In this document: positions 58,201-64,000 of the stretch, piece after piece
How the letters are laid out: each line of letters starts with the position of its first letter
Numbering within the stretch: position 1 is the stretch's first letter
Origin: Breviolum minutum Mf 1.05b.01
Taxonomy: Eukaryota > Sar > Dinophyceae > Suessiales > Symbiodiniaceae
Assembly: GCA_000507305.1 (NCBI GenBank)
Contig: DF239235.1
Location: forward strand, 69,310 to 133,309
Reading direction: 5' to 3'
Length of the DNA: 64,000 nt
Notes under the pieces: generated by a model
The model's database searches: none
The model's input: only the letters and a program-made list of their open reading frames with translations
Told to the model about the DNA's origin: nothing
Made by a program: the position numbers and the translations under genes

Positions 58201-58586
58201 GTTTTTGGGAAAAGAGTTGGTGAAGGAAACAAAAAACATGTGTCTGTGCTTTTTTGAGAGTGAAAACCGAAAAAAGGAGAGTGGGAAATATCAAGATGAT
58301 AGAGTTACATCGTAATTACAGGTAAGCCCTGAGAAGATGCAATGACAAATCAGTCTTCCAACCATCCTTTTGAGGTGCTATCACTAGCTCAAAGTAGGTT
58401 AATGTTGTCAACATCTTTGCAAAGAGCTGAGATCTTGCAATTGACAAATTCGAACATCAAATCAGTTCGTGCAAAATCTAGGGGAAGGCAGTTTCACTCA
58501 AAATCCTTTCTTAAGTCGTGAACAAAAAATCTCAAAAGGAGCACGGCGAGCGTTGCTGCGACCATCAGTGCATGCGAGCGGGCCCA
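49284..58586 (+). CDS. Pentatricopeptide-repeat (PPR) protein, 17 exons joined in phase
   Basis: Exons: 49284-49335, 50015-50079, 50837-50917, 51555-51657, 52105-52193, 52580-52635, 53157-53231, 54313-54381, 54608-54707, 55420-55517, 55973-56120, 56358-56431, 56835-56902, 57115-57361, 57483-57753, 57998-58148 and 58539-58586, about 600 codons. Nearly every exon carries half or more of a PPR repeat: VTYGAAIGACEKTSQWQSAI, VITYNAVISSCERGDQWQLA, IITYSAAISACGRGQEWQHA, VITYNAGITACEKGSQWHIA. PPR proteins are helical hairpin arrays that bind organelle RNA base by base; most act in plastids or mitochondria. I did not find the N-terminus, so targeting is unseen, and the 3' end lies beyond 58586. Donors are six GT, seven GA and four GC; all acceptors are AG, usually followed by G. 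The junction into 52105 is the least certain. Repeat 9 is short (ACSGHWQ, two residues missing). Several introns hold MITEs. Confidence 0.82.
49729..49797. mobile_element. Half MITE-like copy (CCCC-GAACTAACATAG family)
   Basis: CTCCCCAGAACTAACATAGC at the left matches the family terminus, and CATCTTCCAACCCAGG matches the interior. No clear right terminus. Confidence 0.35.
50415..50516. mobile_element. MITE, intact copy, 102 bp, 18-bp perfect TIR
   Basis: CCCTCCCTGAAACTAACA at the left is the exact reverse complement of TGTTAGTTTCAGGGAGGG at the right. The inner AGCCCCTAAAAATGG also faces TTTTCAGGGGCT. It lies in PPR intron 2. It is the best-preserved member of the family. Confidence 0.8.
50837..50917 (+). 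CDS. PPR gene exon 3
   Basis: Follows GCTCAG and encodes SAISACSEEWQVALFLLQEL then QMHQLE, one PPR helix pair. It joins exon 2 (ending YDIFIY plus one base) and exon 4 (NVVTYGAAIGAC) in phase 1 on both sides. There is no ATG-initiated frame here, so an ORF-only search would miss it. Confidence 0.75.
51700..51810 (+). mobile_element. MITE-like repeat with AACGGACCCCTAA termini, copy 1
   Basis: AACGGACCCCTAAACCTGAG and CTTACTTAGGGGTCCGTT form the core inverted repeat (51727-51783). The flanks (CCAAGAAATCTCCAACAGGA; ATTCAATTTTTCATGG) also match the second copy at 58839-58949, which lies in the opposite orientation. It sits just downstream of PPR exon 4. Confidence 0.65.
53648..53750. mobile_element. 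MITE copy (TACTGTTGATGG family), 103 bp
   Basis: TACTGTTCATGGAAGAACTC at the left faces CCATCAACAGTA at the right. The interior words CTGCACCAGTTGATATGGTA and AATATCCCATTATTT match other copies. It lies in PPR intron 7. Confidence 0.7.
54313..54381 (+). CDS. PPR gene exon 8
   Basis: Between AACAG and a GAGACA donor the frame reads AVISCCEKSHQWQRALNFFQ then EMQ. It completes the repeat begun by exon 7 (LQADVITYN) and joins exon 9 (ERHLRCTIISYNAVISAC). The overlapping minus-strand frame 54133-54399 is antisense to this exon. Confidence 0.75.
55558..55672 (+). repeat. Dispersed ~110-bp repeat, copy 2
   Basis: GGTTTCAAATGTTTTTTATT, GGGAAGATTCCCATTTTGAC and GGGTTGGTTCAACCACCAAC align in order with 63302-63402 and more weakly with 15726-15815. 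The ends (GTGGTTTCAA against TTCAACCACC) are imperfectly inverted. It lies in PPR intron 10. Confidence 0.65.
56686..56790. mobile_element. Degraded MITE-like copy (CCCTCCC family)
   Basis: CCCTCCCCAACTAGCAG at the left, AAAATAGGCCTTCCCAAAAG inside and TTTTTCAGGGGTTATGTTCG at the right. It abuts PPR exon 13. Confidence 0.45.
57115..57361 (+). CDS. PPR gene exon 14 (two full repeats)
   Basis: An 82-codon exon starting at CCCAG followed by G-TGG, restoring Trp from the previous exon's CA. It contains IITYSAAISACGRGQEWQHA and VITYNAGITACEKGSQWHIA exactly one repeat (35 residues) apart. It ends at TTACAG; the next bases GAGAAC act as a GA donor, and reading on meets TAG within three codons. Confidence 0.85.
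57483..57753 (+). CDS. PPR gene exon 15
   Basis: A 90-codon exon with VFTYTAVAAATATAGDWQQA, SVGTAASACAVSAQWQSALQ and IFTSTISACERG, diverged PPR repeats rich in Ala and Thr. It ends in phase 1 before a GCAAAG donor; exon 16 starts with GC after TCCAG, restoring Gly to give CERGGAWQHALSLL. Confidence 0.85.
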
Positions 58587-58838
58587 GTGTACATCGCCCC
58601 CTTTTCAGCCGAACCTGTTTCCGCCAGAAAAAGAGCTGAGAGCCAAGGGTTTCTGTTGTGCGGAAAAATCTGTTCTTTGACAACATCTTGTTTTCTTTCT
58701 ATTTCTTGCTGTATTGGCAACATCCCAAAATTGAACGTAATCCGAATTGACTTTGGGGTCTTATTTGGAAGATCTTTTTTTGGCAAAATGATTTGGTTGG
58801 AAATATGATGTGGTCAATGACTGCTATTACTATTGTTT

Positions 58839-58949
58839 CCATCAAAAATTGAATGGACCTTGCCAACGGACCCCTAAGTAAGTTGCTAGAACTATTGGAC
58901 ACTTAGGTTGAGGGGCCCGTTCAGTGAGTCCTGTTGGAGATTTCTTGGA
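58839..58949 (-). mobile_element. MITE-like repeat with AACGGACCCCTAA termini, copy 2
   Basis: Reverse complement of 51700-51810 with scattered differences, including both flanks. It lies between the PPR and cupin genes. Confidence 0.65.
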
Positions 58950-59431
58950 TTGTTTGGATTCACCAGTAGAAAAACATATGTACCATTGGTCTTAACACCA
59001 TTCATGGTTTTGTTTTATCAATGGAATCATTATTCCTTGGCAGACCTATCATCTACAGGGAACCAGTTCAGCTTGGAGATACCCTTTGATGAAACGGAAT
59101 CTTTGGCTCGCAGTCGTACGAAAAACGTCGAGATACACTGGTCATGAGATGAAGGTTTGGCCCGAGGGTCTTGCTTTGACTTTTAAGTTATGAATCTATT
59201 TGTAACTTGGAGGTCAAAGCGAGACCCTCTGGCCAATGCCTTTTCCCTAGACCTGTTGGAATCTGACTGACAGTTCCTATAGTAATATTCTAGTGACATC
59301 CTGGAAAACCCCAACTTCAAATCATCTTTATATAGAGTCTAGAGTTTTTTCTTTGGTGAACCTCCTAGTTTTTTTCTTAAATTTGTTGGGCAATCCTGCT
59401 TTCATGTGATTTCTCCACATCTTCCCAAGCC

Positions 59432-61276
59432 ATGGACCTGGTGGCACGGATCCTCATGGGCATGTCGTGCCTCCATCCTATCGGTGGCAATTTCGTGGCA
59501 CCTGGTGGCACCTGGAACGTTTGGAGTTCCAAACGCATAAATCCAGAAATTTCTGCACGGCAACATTTGGAATGGCAAGAACTCACGTTGGGTGAAGGCC
59601 AAGAAACTGAAAGTTTGACGGGTTTAACTGGAGGCCAGGACAAAAAGAAGCTGAGGAGGAAGTTCATTAGGTGGTTGGGGGTTGTTTTTGTTGAGGTTTC
59701 TTCTAAGGGTTACATAATATGTCCCTCCGAACAATAGGGAAATCATTGAAGAGATAAGTCATTCTGCTTGCAAAGCACCTGTTTATTTTTTTTCCATCGG
59801 TGAATCCGTATCTTCAACAGCAACACATGAGGTCAGACAATCCCTGATCAACGGCAACAAAGTCATATTTCCCCAAGTTTGTATAGATTGGAATAAGTTT
59901 AGAAACTTGAGGGCCCCCAAATTTCCTCAACAACTTTTGGAATTTTCTAGGTAGAAAAGTTGCAAACCACCTGATGAGTCGCCGACTGACGAGGCCTGCT
60001 ACGCCTGGGACCCTTTAAGGAATTGCCGACGCATTTCCATCCCGAGTCCTTTGGAGAAATCTATCACTTCACTCGAGGCAATGGCCATGTGAAGTTGAAT
60101 GAATATACACCGAACTTGGTGAAACACGAGATTTCAGTTGGATTGCATGTATCTTGGAGGAAACTTCAAAAAACACAGCATTTGTTTTTTACATTTTTTG
60201 TTGTTTTTTTTCAAGGTGCAACGCCTTTAGATGTGAACTTTTGACCCCTTGGATTTGACATCATGTCTGGAAGGATAGTATTATTATATATATTTATAGT
60301 ATTTCAACTCTTCGCGTTATCTAAAACTTACTGTATCAGATAAAGCATGCATCATTTCATTCTGTTTTGAGTACTTGCCAAGGCTCTTTTGTTTTGCTGC
60401 GCAGGGTTGAAACGCATTCTGTTGGTTTGGGTTCGACATGTCAATCAAAGTTGCCCTGTTTGGAGTGACTGCAAGTGTTTATCAGTTTGAGAGATTTTGG
60501 TCACGCAATGATAGTAATAGTTGATGGTTGAGGTTGGTGGTGACCTAGCATAATGACTCACCAACGGTTCAACACCAACGAACCAGTCACTAAAAACGCC
60601 CCTCTGCCTTTGCCACCAACGGTTCCAGGGTAGTTTATATATAGCTTCTTCCGATGGGAGAAACCAACAAAAACAAGCAGAAGACACTTCTTGCGAACAA
60701 AACTTACAGATTGTGTCATTAGGTAAAATACCTAATATATCCTAATATATGATACTATATGTGTATAGTCTGTATAGTAACAGCCACGTAGAATCTTTAG
60801 AACCACTGATTGGAAAACCGCATCCTCTTTTTTCATGTCACTCCATGGATTTAGAAAAAAGGTGAACATCCCTGCGAAGATGTTGCACGGCATCGAAGCT
60901 GGAGACGAAGGTTGTGAGTTTTTATGGATGTTTCCAGGGAAACGATGGAAGGATGCTTGGACTTGGAAAGTTTGTGGATGTAAACCATGATGGAAAGTAC
61001 ATATGGACATGTTCTTTTTTGTTGTTGGCGTTTCAACAAGATTTTCGGAGGCCGACAAAAACCCTTGGGCACCCCAAACTTTGGTGGTTTTTGTTTTGTC
61101 ATTTTTTGCCACTTCAGGATATTCCTTACCTCTACGTTGATCCCAACTTACCACATCGCAATGTTGCGAGTGACTTTGTGCTTCCGCTACCGCTGGGTGT
61201 AGTGGATTGGAAGACCCTTCAGGCAAATGTGATCAAGGTGCAGAATGAGAGGAGTGGTGGGAGGGTAGATGTTTGA
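59432..61276 (+). CDS. Cupin-domain protein, four exons found
   Basis: Exons 59432-59602, 60020 to about 60105, 60862-60951 and 61118-61276 (TGA 61274-61276). Exon 1 ends HLEWQELTLGEGQ, and exon 2 continues ELPTHFHPESFGEIYHFTRG, giving cupin motif 1 G-x5-H-x-H-x5-E-x6-G, with two His and one Glu as likely metal ligands. Exon 3 has VNIPAKMLHGIEAGDEGCEF, motif 2 with its His, but Lys replaces the usual Gly two residues after Pro. Exons 3-4 join as FPGKRWK+DIPYLYVDPNLP. A short exon is probably missing between exons 2 and 3. The ATG at 59432 is the natural start in this frame; no targeting signal is obvious. Single-domain cupins include isomerases, dioxygenases and binding proteins; the substrate cannot be read from sequence. 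Two of the introns found are GA-AG. Confidence 0.75.
60106..60861. other. Cupin intron region, missing exon expected
   Basis: Between NGHVKLNE and VNIPAK the cupin fold needs about 10-15 residues that I could not locate. One weak reading after TTTCAAG (60217, GATPLDVNF) is the right size but unproven. Confidence 0.3.
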
Positions 61277-61311
61277 TGAACATGATTTAAAGGAATTGTT
61301 TTTTCGGGGTA

Positions 61312-61358
61312 GTTGTGGTTGTGGTTGTTGTTGTTGTTGTTGCTGTTGCTGTTGCTGC

Positions 61359-61416
<58 letters not shown>

Positions 61417-61463
61417 CTTGTTGTTGTTGTTGTTGTTGTTCTTGTTCTTGTTCTTGTTCTTGA
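61312..61463. repeat. (TTG)n microsatellite just after the cupin stop
   Basis: About 50 TTG, CTG or TTC triplets start 36 bp downstream of the cupin stop codon and so probably lie in the 3' UTR. The poly-Gln, poly-Asn, poly-Cys and poly-Leu frames are artefacts. Confidence 0.9.
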
Positions 61464-62604
61464 TGGACCTTCCTAGCACAAGTTTTGTATCTGAAAAAGA
61501 GTCGTCTTGACTGACTTAGGTGCCAGCCGTGTTTCTTGTTTCCATCAGCTATATTTCGCATTTGCAAAAGGTTTTCCATAAATTGCACAGCTTGGTTGGT
61601 CCAGCCCCGATGCCTTTTCCACTCACAAGCGGTTCCCTTTTTGAACAAGTTACTGGAATCAAACAATCCCCATATGCCTCAATTTGTTTGGGAGTATTCA
61701 CTCACTTTTTGACAATTTATATACTCTATATGCCCACTTGAAAAGGTCAAGATATTTTTGGATGCAAATACATTAATTACATATCATTACAGTATATGGC
61801 ATATATGTCTATGTATATATACATATATATTCATATATGATATATGTGTATATATATTAATATACATATTATGTATTATATTTATACCATTCACCCTTCG
61901 CCTTGTGAAGGAGCCCAGAGCACGAGCTTTAGTTCAACCGAGCCCTGTGTCCGGGTGCGATGCCATGGCCCCGTGAAAACGGCCCATCTCGCACGGAGAC
62001 AACCGAGTTGACACAGCGACGATTGAAAAAAAAACACTTGGACTCGGGGCGGCAGGAAGGGTAAGGGATTGGCACTTTAAAATGCCATGAAAAAAGCCAC
62101 CAGCTATTAAGAGAGAGTCAATTTTAATTTGTTCATATTTGTTCAATGATATATATCAAACATTATGTTGGGGCCAGCATTGGCAAACCATTAAAGTGTC
62201 AATGATTTGCTTGGTTCAACGATGTATGTGTTTGGGATATCACTTGGGATCACCTCCCCCCCAAAAAAAATCCAAACAAGTAGTTTGGGTGTAGTTTCAC
62301 TTTTTGCGAGAAACCAATCTTCCCCAAATGATCAGCTACTATTGATAACAGATTCCCAAACGATCAGCTACTATTGACCACAGACGGGGGGATCACGGAA
62401 ACCAAAATTCCCAAACAAATGATCATGGAATCCCCAAAATTCCCAAATGAATAGTTTAAACAAATTTTCAAGAAGCGAACATCTTCCCCTGCTTTTTGTT
62501 TTCTTTTTGTTTTCTGAACGGCAATGTATACGTACATCCTTTGCCCATCCTCAATTGATGGGGAGAGTCCCCAACCAGAAGCCAACCTCCAAGTGATTCC
62601 CCTA
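61464..62604. other. No confident gene; AT-rich palindromic tract 61785-61885
   Basis: 61785-61885 is a TATA/CATATA-rich low-complexity tract. 61905-61990 is a GC-rich island open in several frames on both strands, without an assignable product. Confidence 0.4.
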
Positions 62605-62723
62605 TACTGTTGATGGTTCAGAAGTCCGGCTAACTAGTTGAATGTAGTAGATATCCCATTATTTACAGGGTTTTATACATCCAACCGGTGGTTGGCCTTG
62701 GGATTTCTGAACCATCAACAGTA
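62605..62723. mobile_element. MITE, best copy of TACTGTTGATGG family, 119 bp
   Basis: TACTGTTGATGGTTCAGAA at the left is the exact 19-bp reverse complement of TTCTGAACCATCAACAGTA at the right. The termini include TA, so the target site may be TA as in Tc1/mariner-type elements. It has no coding capacity. The right end ends 32 bp before a PPR-type exon. Confidence 0.8.
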
Positions 62724-62755
62724 TTGATTCCCAATTTGGAACTCGAATTGCCGAG

Positions 62756-62787
62756 GTTGGCAAGGTGCCATCAATTTACTTCTTGAA
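62756..62787 (+). CDS. Isolated PPR-type half-repeat exon
   Basis: After GCCGAG the frame reads WQGAINLLLE before a GCGTCA donor (or on to EASG). This is the QWQ-AL-LL half of a dinoflagellate PPR repeat. Its phase (two bases before TGG) does not match the last exon of the 49-58 kb gene, and the cupin gene lies between, so it probably belongs to another PPR gene. Confidence 0.45.
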
Positions 62788-63124
62788 GCGTCAGGGAAGC
62801 TCAGTTGAAGGTGTTTTTTGTGGGCTTGAGGGTTGGTGATGACGGGGGCTTGGGACCCATCATATGCCCCCTCCCGAAAACGAACATGGAAAAAATTGCT
62901 GGAAAAGCACCCAACTTGTACATAGGAGATATATATACATCTTCAAATGGTTGGGTTTTCAATTGTGATGCTATTGGAATTTTAACCCCTAGAAGTGGAG
63001 TTGTGGGCCCCTATGATCCTTATAAATGGAGTTATAACCACTATAAATGGCCTTATAAGTGGGTTTCCCTTGGGGTTTAAACCCCTATATATAAGTGAAG
63101 TTGTGGGCTCCTACTTACAACTGC

Positions 63125-63236
63125 TAAGGGCATCACTTTTGGTAAGGCACATTTCACATCGTGTGGTTGTAACACCGAGGCGGCAGCGTTCCATCGAGGT
63201 GGCAGTTCATCCTACTGTGGCCAATCTGGCGGAAGA
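63125..63236 (+). CDS. Candidate exon, unassigned
   Basis: The frame LLRASLLVRHISHRVVVTPR then RQRSIEVAVHPTVANLAEE ends before GTGGGG. A glycine/serine-rich alternative frame is also open. GC content indicates coding; no family recognised. Confidence 0.35.
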
Positions 63237-63301
63237 GGTGGGGATGATAAATCCCCTCGGCCAACCACCGGTTGGAGGAGGAAAATGTCTTAAACTCTTA
63301 C

Positions 63302-63402
63302 TAGGTGATGGTTTCAAATATTTTTTATTTCATCCCTGCTTGGGGAAGATTCCCACTTCGACGAGCATATTTTTCAAAGGGGTTGGTTCAACCACCAACT
63401 AG
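63302..63402 (+). repeat. Dispersed ~110-bp repeat, copy 3
   Basis: GGTTTCAAATATTTTTTATT, GACGAGCATATTTTTCAAAG and GGTTGGTTCAACCACCAACT align with 55558-55672. Next to it (63440-63472) is a fragment of the TACTGTTGATGG-family right end (GATTTCTGAACCATCAACGG). Confidence 0.65.
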
Positions 63403-64000
63403 CTTATGAATACTGGGATCTCTACGCTAACATTCAACTGGTGATCGCCGGATTTCTGAACCATCAACGGTATGGATTTACAGTAAAAAAGATAGGGGAC
63501 CATTGGTTGGATTTCGGAAGAGTCATGACCTATTAATGGTCACATGGCAATGGAAACTTTCACCGTGTGTAAGAGATACAAGTTGTATCATCAGTGGGAT
63601 ATGTTGAGAATGACATCAAAAATACCGAGACCAATACGTAAACTCCGTTTGTTTCTCAAACAATTTCCAAGTATGTTACGATTATCTTTCTTGGTTCAAC
63701 GCCCCGCAGACCCCAAACCAAAATTTACCACTTTACAATTTACAGTACATCTCTCCGGTGAATTACAGAGACCATGTTGTAGCGAGAATTAGTGACTTCG
63801 AAATGTCATTCTATACTATACATGACATGCCTCAGATATGTCGCAATGAACTCACTTTAATTCAAATACAAGTTTCTGCATCTTAACTAACAGTTAACTC
63901 GATTTATTGATTGATGTCAATTATATGTTCAACAATTTTAAAAAATGAACACATATCAATATCAGACAACCATCTCAACTATATACATACAGTTCAATTT
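63403..64000. other. No confident gene
   Basis: An open plus frame at 63544-63792 (including LRLFLKQFPSMLRLSFLVQR) has no family signal. The last 200 bases are AT-rich. Confidence 0.35.

Noticed and set aside
61187..61666. 159-codon minus-strand poly-Gln protein
   Set aside because: It comes from the (TTG)n tract after the cupin stop. Its ends lie over the antisense of cupin exon 4, which has clear family motifs on the plus strand.
1..64000. Bacterial-style operons, ribosome binding sites, terminators or prophage
   Set aside because: No compact ORF clusters or Shine-Dalgarno spacing. The genes are spliced and the genome is eukaryotic, so these feature types do not apply.
1..64000. Dinoflagellate spliced-leader relic sequences
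   Set aside because: I looked for the conserved leader end (TTTTGGCTCAAG) by eye and saw no convincing copy. A computed search could still find a diverged one.

Overview
The window looks like nuclear DNA of a dinoflagellate, most likely a Symbiodiniaceae (coral-symbiont type) alga. Four things point there. Genes are broken into many very short exons. Introns end in AG followed by G and start with GT, GC or GA. A long PPR gene carries the [IV]TYNAAISACEKGxQWQxAL type of repeat that I associate with these algae. Coding matter is sparse, and the rest is microsatellites, MITE-like elements and long tandem repeats. I saw no bacterial, plastid or viral gene organisation. All exons were assembled by eye from reading frame, splice-site context and intron phase, so individual boundaries may be off by a few bases and small exons are certainly missed.

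Layout. 0-3.7 kb: a short tandem repeat, one leucine-rich-repeat exon and weak exons. 3.9-6.2 kb (+): a multi-pass membrane protein resembling the XK-related family. 6.7-15.8 kb: sparse; a DnaJ HPD exon near 8.9 kb and several unassigned exons. 15.86-25.32 kb: one large repeat structure bounded by a 38-bp terminal inverted repeat. It holds about 14 copies of a roughly 470-bp unit, three CTAA microsatellite blocks and no convincing gene. 25.6-28.6 kb: unassigned exons, one pair joined in phase. 30.2-43.8 kb (+): an amino-acid transporter of the Aa_trans type in at least 15 small exons, with a candidate minus-strand gene inside a late intron. 44-48.9 kb: microsatellites, MITE-like inverted repeats and exons of an unrecognised gene. 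49.3-58.6 kb (+): a PPR gene whose 17 exons can be joined in phase. 59.4-61.3 kb (+): a cupin-domain gene with four exons found. 61.3-64 kb: microsatellite, AT-rich DNA, a MITE and an isolated PPR-type exon.

The four best-supported genes all lie on the plus strand, as expected for dinoflagellate unidirectional gene arrays. They have no obvious shared pathway: the PPR protein should act on organelle RNA, the transporter moves amino acids across a membrane, the cupin is a small metal-binding-fold protein and the XK-like protein is membrane-embedded. The most unusual features are the 9.46-kb TIR-bounded repeat structure and the GA-AG introns, whose two boundaries repeat the same few bases.
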